A stretch of 5,722 bases of DNA from Pseudomonadota bacterium (lineage in GTDB: Bacteria > Desulfobacterota > JADFVX01), in NCBI GenBank assembly GCA_015222555.1, contig JADFVM010000050.1:1-5722 (forward strand), written 5' to 3'. Position numbers and translations under genes: made by a program. Position 1 is the first letter of the stretch, and each line of letters begins with the position of its first letter. This document shows positions 1 to 5,215 of the stretch, piece by piece. The notes under the pieces are model-generated. The model made no database searches. It worked only from the letters and a program-made list of their open reading frames with translations, and was not told where the DNA came from.

Positions 1-2
1 AC

Positions 3-107
3 AGGTTAGTTTATGAGCTTTACGGGTTGAGGTCGGAAGAGATTAAACTGGAAGACCCGGAAAGCGCATCCCGCAGATATGCTCGTTATATTCCATTTTG
101 GGCTTAG
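3..107 (+). CDS. C-terminal end of a probable DNA methylase / type IIG restriction-modification enzyme (partial)
   Basis: The only open plus-strand frame at the left edge encodes 34 residues and stops at TAG 105-107; its start lies outside the window. The piece begins RLVYELYGLRSEEIKLED. A similar (D)xLVYELYGLTxEEIxIVE ending is typical of large Eco57I-like N6-adenine methylases, including type IIG restriction enzymes and PglX-like proteins, where it closes the target-recognition part. That family resemblance is from memory. No catalytic motif (such as NPPY) can be seen, because that part lies upstream. The tail after LED, rich in Arg and Tyr (SASRRYARYIPFWA), is longer than I expect for the family, so the extreme C-terminus may be diverged or altered by a frameshift. 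If correct, the enzyme methylates adenine in DNA and perhaps cuts unmodified DNA. The Fic gene lies 359 bases downstream, too far for tight coupling. Confidence 0.5.
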   Translation, partial: RLVYELYGLRSEEIKLEDPESASRRYARYIPFWA

Positions 108-235
108 CTTATTTGCCTACAGGGACTTTTCCCTTGAGGAGAAGATGTGCAATTAGTTGTATTTATAGGTTTTTCTTATTTGAAAGCAAACTGCCAATTT
201 AGGATGAAAAAACAGGACGATTCCATTTCAGACCC

Positions 236-286
236 GGCAAAAAAGGATTAATTTAAGACCTGGATTCCCGCCTTCGCGGGAATGAC
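236..286. repeat. Dispersed intergenic repeat, copy 1, with dRS3-form hairpin
   Basis: Bases 236-272 (GGC, six A, GG, then ATTAATTTAAGACCTGGATT and CCCGCC) recur nearly unchanged at 1752-1787, differing by one indel and a few substitutions. Within copy 1, ATTCCCGC (264-271) and GCGGGAAT (276-283) form a perfect 8-bp stem with a CTTC loop, followed by GAC. The 20 bases 264-283 match exactly the form ATTCCC-N8-GGGAAT, the consensus of the Neisseria dRS3 element; similar ATTCCCGC...GCGGGAAT hairpins are widespread between genes in other Gram-negative bacteria. The repeat carries no coding capacity. In Neisseria such sites are integration targets for filamentous phage; whether that applies here is unknown. 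The hairpin is not followed by a T run, so I do not call it a terminator. Confidence 0.75.
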
Positions 287-342
287 GGAAGGGACGGGGC
301 TGGAGTTTAAGACGCTATGAGCCGTGATAAGGTTGTTTATAT

Positions 343-393
343 ATGACAGAAAAACAATTACGGGAATATGTTCAAGAACATTTTCCGGGGTAA
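343..393 (+). pseudogene. 16-codon open frame, possibly the remnant of a gene start
   Basis: ATG 343 opens a 16-residue frame, MTEKQLREYVQEHFPG, closed by TAA 391-393. The composition looks like a real amphipathic protein N-terminus. From memory it resembles the first residues of Schlafen/AlbA_2-type ATP-binding DNA-binding proteins, which often start with a similar Leu/Tyr/Phe-Pro helix before a WKEFK-like motif. No such continuation exists in any frame before the Fic gene. There is no clear ribosome binding site upstream. It could be debris of a deleted accessory gene, a tiny peptide, or chance; chance is quite possible at this length. Confidence 0.2.
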
Positions 394-466
394 TTCGCGG
401 GATACTTTACTTAATTCTACTAATGAGTGACAGCGACCTTTTAAAAAAGAAGAGGAAACGAAGTAA

Positions 467-1600
467 ATGAACATCAAAGAGTTCAAATCTGGTGTTTGGA
501 AAAAACAGTATCAATACGAGAGTTTCAGCCCATCCATGATCAATCATGGATGGGTCTGGAATGATCCTCAAATCAATACGCTATTGGAAGAGGCTACACA
601 AGCACTAGCAGAGTTGAATGCCTTTTCTTTAATCGTCCCTAATGTAGACCTCTTTATCAGAATGCATATTGTAAAGGAAGCGAGTACATCCAGCCGGATT
701 GAGGGAACACAGACAAAGATAGACGAAGCGTTGATGGAAAAGGAATATATCCCACCTGAAAAAAGGGATGACTGGCAAGAGGTCCACAATTATATCACCG
801 CAATGAATTTTGCTATGGAGTCTCTTAATGAAATGCCGTTATCTAACCGGATGTTGAGAAAAACTCACTACCATGTTATGCAAGGAGTTAGGGGAGAGCA
901 CAAGCCCCCCGGTGAGTTTCGCACAAGTCAAAACTGGATTGGAGGGACAAATCTAAAGGATGCGGTATTCATACCCCCGCACGACTCAGAGATACAGGAC
1001 TTGATGAGTGATCTGGAAAAATTCTGGCATAATGACGAGATTGCCGTACCACATTTGATAAGAATAGCAATTAGTCATTATCAGTTTGAAACAATTCATC
1101 CTTTTTCTGACGGCAATGGACGGGTCGGCAGACTGTTAATTACACTTTACCTTGTTAACAAGGGCTTATTGAGTAAGCCTTCCCTATATCTCTCTGATTA
1201 CCTTGAAAAAAACAAAGGCGCTTATTACGACGCCTTGACAGTTGTGAGAGCATCTAACGATTTAGGCCACTGGATCAAGTTTTTTCTAACAGCAATTGTC
1301 AAAACGAGTGACAAAGGTAAGCTTACATTTCAAGAAATTATGAGTATTAGAAATGAGGTAGAGGGCAAAATACTAACGCTAAACAGAAAAGCTGAAAAAG
1401 GAAAGTTGTTGCTGGAGCTGCTTTACAGTAAGCCGCTGATTCAGGTAAACGATGTTGCAAAGCACCTTAGTATTACAAAGAGACCAGCCAATGAGCTTGT
1501 AAAAGATTTTGAACACCTGGGGATACTTCAGGAAATAACAGGTTTCAAAAGGAACAAAATGTTTGCTTTTACCAAATATCTCAATTTGTTTGTTGATTAA
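467..1600 (+). CDS. Fic family protein, class II, probable protein AMP transferase
   Basis: This 377-residue cytoplasmic protein has the layout of SoFic-type Fic enzymes. Residues about 1-95 form a Fic_N region with YESFSPSMINHGWVW near the start. The inhibitory-helix motif (S/T)xxxE(G/N) is present as S75-x3-E79-G80. The core carries the full catalytic motif HPFSDGNGRVGR at 211-222, with catalytic H211, metal-binding D215 and nucleotide-binding G216, N217, G218 and R219/R222. GEFRTSQNWIGG (149-160) and VFIPP (167-171) are the usual target-dock/flap segment. Residues about 310-370 form a winged-helix domain (VNDVAKHLSITKRPANELVKDFEHLGIL). Such enzymes usually move AMP from ATP onto a Ser, Thr or Tyr of a target protein, held off by E79 entering the ATP site. 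The target is unknown. The chosen ATG has GAGGA 10 bases upstream, and the length equals the family norm (about 370). The gene is AT-richer than ald downstream and lies between two repeat copies, hinting at acquisition. Confidence 0.93.
   Translation: MNIKEFKSGVWKKQYQYESFSPSMINHGWVWNDPQINTLLEEATQALAELNAFSLIVPNVDLFIRMHIVKEASTSSRIEGTQTKIDEALMEKEYIPPEKRDDWQEVHNYITAMNFAMESLNEMPLSNRMLRKTHYHVMQGVRGEHKPPGEFRTSQNWIGGTNLKDAVFIPPHDSEIQDLMSDLEKFWHNDEIAVPHLIRIAISHYQFETIHPFSDGNGRVGRLLITLYLVNKGLLSKPSLYLSDYLEKNKGAYYDALTVVRASNDLGHWIKFFLTAIVKTSDKGKLTFQEIMSIRNEVEGKILTLNRKAEKGKLLLELLYSKPLIQVNDVAKHLSITKRPANELVKDFEHLGILQEITGFKRNKMFAFTKYLNLFVD
529..554. repeat. 26-base near-perfect palindrome inside the Fic coding region
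   Basis: CCCATCCATGAT (529-540) and ATCATGGATGGG (543-554) are perfect reverse complements separated by only CA. They cover codons for SPSMINHGW of the Fic protein, about 65-90 bases after the start codon. As DNA it is a compact operator-like palindrome. As RNA the two-base loop would force one or two pairs to open, leaving a strong hairpin early in the message. The encoded peptide is itself a conserved stretch of this Fic subfamily, so protein constraint may explain part of it. Confidence 0.6.
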
Positions 1601-1620
1601 ACAATGAGCGAAAACCTGGC

Positions 1621-1716
1621 ACAAAGTATACCAAGGCATTCTTTAGTATACTTTAGGTGCCGAAAGTATACTAAAGAATTTTATAGTATATTTTTGATGC
1701 TTAAAAGTATTTATAA
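1621..1716. repeat. Phased array of five AGTATA(C)-type palindromic sites
   Basis: AGTATA begins at 1625, 1645, 1665 and 1685, and AGTATT at 1706: spacings of 20, 20, 20 and 21 bases, close to two helical turns. The core AGTATACT is its own reverse complement and is complete at 1645-1652 and 1665-1672; AGTATACC stands at 1625. There is also a 40-base period: 1621-1640 matches 1661-1680 at 15 of 20 positions, and 1641-1660 matches 1681-1700 at 15 of 20. Such phasing on one DNA face is what multi-dimer repressor sites or iterons show. The array starts about 20 bases after the Fic stop and ends about 160 bases before ald. The binding protein is unknown; the Fic winged helix or an Lrp/AsnC-type ald regulator are only guesses. 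Confidence 0.65.
1638..1679. repeat. Perfect 17-bp inverted repeat downstream of the Fic gene
   Basis: ATTCTTTAGTATACTTT (1638-1654) and AAAGTATACTAAAGAAT (1663-1679) are exact reverse complements around the 8-base spacer AGGTGCCG. Because each arm contains the palindrome AGTATACT, the arms can also be read as two operator sites in direct phase. In RNA it would fold into a long AU-rich hairpin 38 bases after the Fic stop codon. On the plus strand it is followed by TTTATAG and, 10 bases on, TATTTTT, so it could act as a weak terminator for the Fic transcript. The low GC content and broken T run make this uncertain. Confidence 0.8.
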
Positions 1717-1751
1717 AAAACTACAAAAAAGGGAACGGTTGTATATGCTCT

Positions 1752-1840
1752 GGCAAAAAAGGTTGATTTAAGACCTGGATTCTCGCCGAAGTTTATACTC
1801 ACAGAGCACAAGTGCCCTTTAGGGTGCACAGAATGACATA
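1752..1840. repeat. Dispersed intergenic repeat, copy 2, with altered and extended hairpin part
   Basis: Bases 1752-1787 repeat 236-272 (GGCAAAAAAGG, then TTGATTTAAGACCTGGATT and CTCGCC). After that the short CTTC loop of copy 1 is replaced by about 45 bases (GAAGTTTATACTCACAGAGC onward) that contain a smaller inverted segment, TGCCC-TTTA-GGGTGC, before the closing GAATGAC (1831-1837). The outer stem is weakened relative to copy 1, since ATTCTCGCC no longer pairs fully with ACAGAAT. The copy lies 37 bases before the ald start, so it probably sits in or near the ald promoter or leader. TATACT at 1794-1799 looks like a -10 box, but no matching -35 box lies at the right distance. Confidence 0.65.
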
Positions 1841-1876
1841 AGAATCAGGAAACCAAGTAAAATCTGAGGAATAAAT

Positions 1877-2986
1877 ATGATCATCGGAACTCCGAAAGAA
1901 ATCAAGGACAAGGAATTCAGGGTCGGCCTCGTACCGGCAGGCGTTAAATCCCTGTCAGCTGCCGGCCATCAAGTCTTTATAGAAAAAGGTGCCGGGCTGG
2001 GCAGTGACATCTACGATGAAGAATATGTAAGGGCCGGGGCAACTATCCTCCCGACAGCTGAAGAGGTTTACGGCAAAGCCGATATGGTCATAAAAGTCAA
2101 GGAACCACTTTCATCGGAATATCCTTTTCTCAAAAAAGGTCTTATTTTATATACCTTCCTTCACCTTGCCCCCCTGCCGGAACTGACTAAAGAGCTGCTG
2201 AGCAGAGAAGTTATCGGAATTGGGTATGAAACGGTCCGCCTTGATGACGGGTACCTCCCCCTTCTGGCACCCATGAGTGAAGTAGCGGGCAGGATGTCTA
2301 TTCAGGTTGGCGCTCACTTTCTGGAAAAAGAAGAAAGGGGTCGCGGTATTTTATTGGGCGGTGTGCCGGGCGTCGAGCACGGCCATGTAACCATCCTCGG
2401 TGGCGGCAATGTTGGCAGTAATGCTGCCAGGGTGGCTGCCGCCCTGGGTGCAACTGTCACGCTCCTCGACATTAATCTGCACCGTCTTGCCTACCTGGAA
2501 GACATCTTTGTCGGCAGGATCAATACACTCATGTCAAACCAGCACAACATCGAAGAAGAACTCAAAATGGCCGACCTTGTCATCGGCGCAGTCCTCATTC
2601 CGGGCGGCAGGGCGCCCAAGGTTGTCTCAAAGGATATGCTCAGCCTCATGAAAAGGGGCTCTGTTATTGTTGATGTTGCTATCGATCAGGGGGGATGTAT
2701 TGAAACATCCAGGCCCACCTGCCATTCCGAGCCCGTCTTTGAAGTTGATCGCGTCACTCATTACTGTGTCACCAATATGCCGGGCGCCGTCCCCAGGACA
2801 TCGACCTTTGCCCTGACCAATGCAACGCTACCCTTTGCAATGGAAATTGCAGACAAGGGGATCAAGCGCGCAGCATCAGAAAATATGGCTCTCATGAAAG
2901 GGATAAATACTTACATGGGGAAACTGACAAACGCCGAAGTAGCTGATGCGCAGTGCATAAAATACGAGGAGCTTACGCTTGACTGA
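1877..2986 (+). CDS. ald: Alanine dehydrogenase
   Basis: This 369-residue cytosolic enzyme catalyses L-alanine + NAD+ + water to pyruvate + ammonium + NADH, reversibly, feeding alanine into central carbon metabolism or assimilating ammonium. The start MIIGTPKEIKDKEFRVGLVP is the family signature. All expected functional residues fall at the standard numbering: R15 and K75 (IKVKEP) for pyruvate binding, catalytic H96 (FLHLAP) and catalytic D270 (VDVAIDQGG). The Rossmann fold shows GGGNVG at 175-180 after GGVPGVEHGHV, with D198 (LLDIN) at the adenosine ribose. The segment THYCVTNMPGAVPRTST (294-310) is also typical. Length is that of the family, so the gene is intact. GAGGA at 1866-1870 lies 6 bases before ATG. 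The last 8 bases overlap radC, suggesting one transcript and translational coupling. The related NAD(P) transhydrogenase alpha subunit is excluded by the Ald-specific length and C-terminus. Confidence 0.97.
   Translation: MIIGTPKEIKDKEFRVGLVPAGVKSLSAAGHQVFIEKGAGLGSDIYDEEYVRAGATILPTAEEVYGKADMVIKVKEPLSSEYPFLKKGLILYTFLHLAPLPELTKELLSREVIGIGYETVRLDDGYLPLLAPMSEVAGRMSIQVGAHFLEKEERGRGILLGGVPGVEHGHVTILGGGNVGSNAARVAAALGATVTLLDINLHRLAYLEDIFVGRINTLMSNQHNIEEELKMADLVIGAVLIPGGRAPKVVSKDMLSLMKRGSVIVDVAIDQGGCIETSRPTCHSEPVFEVDRVTHYCVTNMPGAVPRTSTFALTNATLPFAMEIADKGIKRAASENMALMKGINTYMGKLTNAEVADAQCIKYEELTLD
2966..2970 (+). promoter_or_regulatory. Ribosome binding site that fixes the TTG start of radC
   Basis: GAGGA lies 8 bases before TTG 2979-2981, inside the last codons of ald. 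No in-frame ATG exists near the N-terminus (ATG 3001 is out of frame), and the first RadC-like residues (HYVGHKKRLKERF) come just after. TTG is therefore the best start; the in-frame GTG at 3003 would cut into the conserved N-terminus and lacks a comparable site. Confidence 0.7.
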
Positions 2987-3662
2987 AGAAGAACCCCATT
3001 ATGTGGGGCATAAAAAAAGACTAAAGGAACGCTTTCTTAAAGGCGGGCTGGAAAGCTTAAACGATTATGAATCTATTGAGCTCATATTGAGTCTGGCTAT
3101 TCTCCGTAAGGATGTAAAACCACTGGCCAAGAAGCTGCTGGAGAAGTTTGGTTCCTTTGCATCCGTTCTCGACGCCTCCCCTGACGAGTTAATAAAAATT
3201 AAGGGCATGGGGCAAAGTGCCGTTTCTGCATTGAAGCTTGTCAGGGAATCAACGGTAAAATACCTTCAGGAAAAAAGCCGGGGCAGATGCGTTGTGTCAT
3301 CACCTTCGGCACTCATAGATTATTGCCGGGCAGCCATGAAAGGCTTAAAGGATGAAGAATTCAGAGTCATTTTCCTCAACTCGAAAAATGAAATCATCGA
3401 AGATGAGTCTCTTTGCAAAGGGACGATAGACCAGACGACTGTCTACCCCCGCAAGGTTATTGAAAGGGCTCTCCATCACGGCGCTGCCTCCATGATTTTT
3501 GTGCATAATCATCCCAGCGGTCACACTGACCCTTCAGGGGCAGATAAAGAACTGACTAGGATACTGAAGGATGCCGCCCACTCCATTCAGGTTAAAGTCC
3601 ATGATCACCTTATCATCGGAGAAAAGGGGCATTATTCCTTTGCTGAAGAAGGTTGCCTGTAG
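2979..3662 (+). CDS. radC: RadC family JAB/JAMM domain protein (UPF0758)
   Basis: The 227-residue product matches full-length RadC. The N-terminal region (about 10-95) starts with GHKKRLKERFL and contains a helix-hairpin-helix-like segment, IKIKGMGQSAVSALKL (72-87). The C-terminal JAMM domain (about 100-227) carries the metal-site motif HxH-x7-S-x2-D as H176, H178, S186 and D189 (HNHPSGHTDPSGAD). The expected glutamate is probably E126 or E127 (DEEFRV). The family's JAMM fold suggests a metal-dependent hydrolase. The name comes from a repair phenotype in E. coli later traced to recG, so a DNA-repair role is not established. The gene starts with TTG and overlaps the ald end by 8 bases, so it is probably co-transcribed with ald. 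Its stop lies 8 bases from the stop of the converging gspL. All key residues are present, so it should be functional. Confidence 0.93.
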   Translation: MTEEEPHYVGHKKRLKERFLKGGLESLNDYESIELILSLAILRKDVKPLAKKLLEKFGSFASVLDASPDELIKIKGMGQSAVSALKLVRESTVKYLQEKSRGRCVVSSPSALIDYCRAAMKGLKDEEFRVIFLNSKNEIIEDESLCKGTIDQTTVYPRKVIERALHHGAASMIFVHNHPSGHTDPSGADKELTRILKDAAHSIQVKVHDHLIIGEKGHYSFAEEGCL

Positions 3663-3670
3663 TGGTTCTG

Positions 3671-5215
3671 CTACCTTGTCATTTTTATATTCAATTGAAA
3701 CTCTACAATATTTTGCAGCTTACTTGTCTTTGCCCCACCCACATCAACAGAGCTGAAAAGACTGACCCTCTTCAGGTTTTGCTTGATCTTTTCTACGCCG
3801 TCATAGTTGGCCGTTTCGCCTGTAATCCTGATGCCATCCTTACCTATTCTCATCCTGGTTATGTTGAAACTCACATTTTCAGGGGCCGCACGGGTAATCT
3901 CTCTCAGGATATCAACGACCTTCACATTTGTGCCGCCAGACAAAACAGAGGCCTTTTCATCCAGGGTGTTGAGCGCTGCATTCAGAAGGGCCTCTTCCTT
4001 TCCGCTGATGACTCTTGCATCGGGAAGGGTCAGCTTAAAAATGGATGTGATCTGGTCTTTCAAACCAAGGTAGCGCTTTTTCTGGAAATTCACATCAACG
4101 AGAAGACTGACGGTATAGAGAATGAGAACAATAGCCGTAGCAACAGCCAGCAGTTTTCTCTGCCCGTAAAATGACTTGAAAAGGGGTGAGGCAAAAAGAG
4201 GCAGTTCTCCCTTAATAAAATTAATGGTCGCACCATCTATACCCATCAGGGCATATCCCAAAGCAACCATCCCCTTTTTTGTCAGTTCATCCTTGTTTAT
4301 AGTGTTGTCAATTTCCAGACTGTCATCCAGCTCTGCTGACGTTATCCTGCAGCCTGTTCCGGCCTGAACATACTCAAGCAGGCCTTTGACACCCGCACCC
4401 TCTCCTGACGTTATGATATTGTATTCCTTTTCAGGCCCAAGGCCGAAAGACTTCAGGGAGAGCTCAACCTCCCGGATGAGTTGATCAAGACGGGTTTTTA
4501 CGATCTTCGTTGCCTTCTCCAGATCATAACTGCTTTGCTCTTTGTCCACACCTGAGAAGAGAATTTTCCCGGCCTCCCCTTCACTCACACTAAGCTCTTT
4601 TGCCAGGGCAATGAGGATATCGTTTACCTTTGTATTAAGTTTCCTCGCATAAAGAACCTTTTTATCTTCAACAATTGATATTGACGTCCTGTTAAGATCG
4701 AGGTGTAGTGAGATATAGGAACTTTCACCCCCGGATAAAGAACCGAGCACTTTTGCCATAGACACAGAGTCTACGGAAATTGCCCTGACTCCCAACCCCC
4801 CTTCAGAAAAAATCTGACGAAAGGTCTCCAGTTTTTCCCTGTGGGTCAAAAAGGAGATTACCTTTGTTTGTTTATCGGCAGTCACCATCAGCTGATATGT
4901 GTAGACGGCATCATTCACAAGAAATGGCATGCTGTCAGAAAGAGAGTGCATCAGTGTCCGGTCGATCCTTTTCCTGTCAGAAAAGGGGAGAGACGTTTCT
5001 CTGAGGATTACCTGATCGAGAGGCAGTCCCGTATAAACAACCTTATTATTAATGATCTCTTCCTTGACAAGCTTCGCTAAAACCTGACATGGCTCCTCTC
5101 CATTAAGGGGGTATTCTGCAAAGCGGCTCACAGTAATCTGCCGGCCCGATTGTGCCAGGGCCACTACTTTAATGGAGTCTTCCCCTATCTCAATGCCTGT
5201 GACTTTTTTTATCAC
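3671..5215 (-). CDS. gspL: Type II secretion system protein GspL (PilM-like/PilN-like fusion)
   Basis: The 514-residue product joins an actin-like PilM-type cytoplasmic domain (about 1-335), one membrane helix (about 354-373, LLAVATAIVLILYTVSLLV) and a PilN-like periplasmic domain (about 374-514). Actin-fold nucleotide signatures are visible: GIEIGEDSIKVV (7-18), ISLHLDLNRTSISIVEDKKVLYAR (168-191, weaker) and IITSGEGAGVKGL (267-279). LPFSDRKRI...MPF (76-98) is the usual PilM/GspL subdomain signature. Region 424-514 (VKVVDILREITRAAPENVSF, ITGETANYDGVEKI) is the fimbrial-assembly ferredoxin-like fold. GspL spans the inner membrane, binds the GspE ATPase by its cytoplasmic part and pairs with GspM and pseudopilins outside. 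The GTG start directly abuts the gspK stop (TGAGTG), implying translational coupling. The start fits the family, since the G-I-E-I-G strand comes at residue 7. A type IV pilus PilM is less likely, given the fusion and gspK next door. Confidence 0.88.
   Translation of the reverse strand: MIKKVTGIEIGEDSIKVVALAQSGRQITVSRFAEYPLNGEEPCQVLAKLVKEEIINNKVVYTGLPLDQVILRETSLPFSDRKRIDRTLMHSLSDSMPFLVNDAVYTYQLMVTADKQTKVISFLTHREKLETFRQIFSEGGLGVRAISVDSVSMAKVLGSLSGGESSYISLHLDLNRTSISIVEDKKVLYARKLNTKVNDILIALAKELSVSEGEAGKILFSGVDKEQSSYDLEKATKIVKTRLDQLIREVELSLKSFGLGPEKEYNIITSGEGAGVKGLLEYVQAGTGCRITSAELDDSLEIDNTINKDELTKKGMVALGYALMGIDGATINFIKGELPLFASPLFKSFYGQRKLLAVATAIVLILYTVSLLVDVNFQKKRYLGLKDQITSIFKLTLPDARVISGKEEALLNAALNTLDEKASVLSGGTNVKVVDILREITRAAPENVSFNITRMRIGKDGIRITGETANYDGVEKIKQNLKRVSLFSSVDVGGAKTSKLQNIVEFQLNIKMTR

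Larger units (their letters stand above)
108..466. other. 359-base intergenic stretch without a convincing gene
   Basis: I see no gene of normal length here on either strand. The stretch contains a weak 5-bp hairpin (AGGGA/TCCCT, 121-134) without a T run, a 15-codon frame starting at ATG 204 that ends inside the repeat, the dRS3-form repeat at 236-286, and a 16-codon frame at 343-393. The last part (about 394-466) is the leader of the Fic gene. It ends in GAGGA at 452-456, 10 bases before the ATG. Around 402-409 the sequence ATACTTTA matches half of the palindromic sites found downstream of the Fic gene, but a single 8-base match could be chance. No promoter with good -35 and -10 boxes stands out. 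Confidence 0.6.

Noticed and set aside
121..134. Small hairpin AGGGA-CTTT-TCCCT after the partial methylase gene, as a terminator
   Set aside because: Only 5 bp of stem and no T run afterwards.
204..251. 15-codon frame MKKQDDSISDPAKKD with AGG before the ATG
   Set aside because: Very short, ends inside the dispersed repeat, and has no recognisable similarity; most likely chance.
402..409. ATACTTTA upstream of the Fic gene as an operator shared with the downstream array
   Set aside because: A single 8-base half-site match in AT-rich sequence, without the palindromic partner or phasing.
1379..1639. 86-residue minus-strand frame over the Fic 3' end
   Set aside because: Antisense to a clear winged-helix coding region with no recognisable protein features; a shadow frame.
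1763..1799. Promoter for ald: TTGATT (1763-1768) with TATACT (1794-1799)
   Set aside because: The spacer is 25 bases, far from the usual 17; no better -35 box lies at the right distance from TATACT.
3659..3690. Bidirectional terminator between radC and gspL (GTAG...CTAC followed by T-rich sequence)
   Set aside because: Only 4 clear base pairs, partly explained by the two facing stop codons; the T-rich part is not adjacent to the stem.
3653..4174. 173-residue plus-strand frame over the gspL region
   Set aside because: Lies antisense within gspL, has no family features, and gspL has clear domain motifs throughout; it is a shadow frame.
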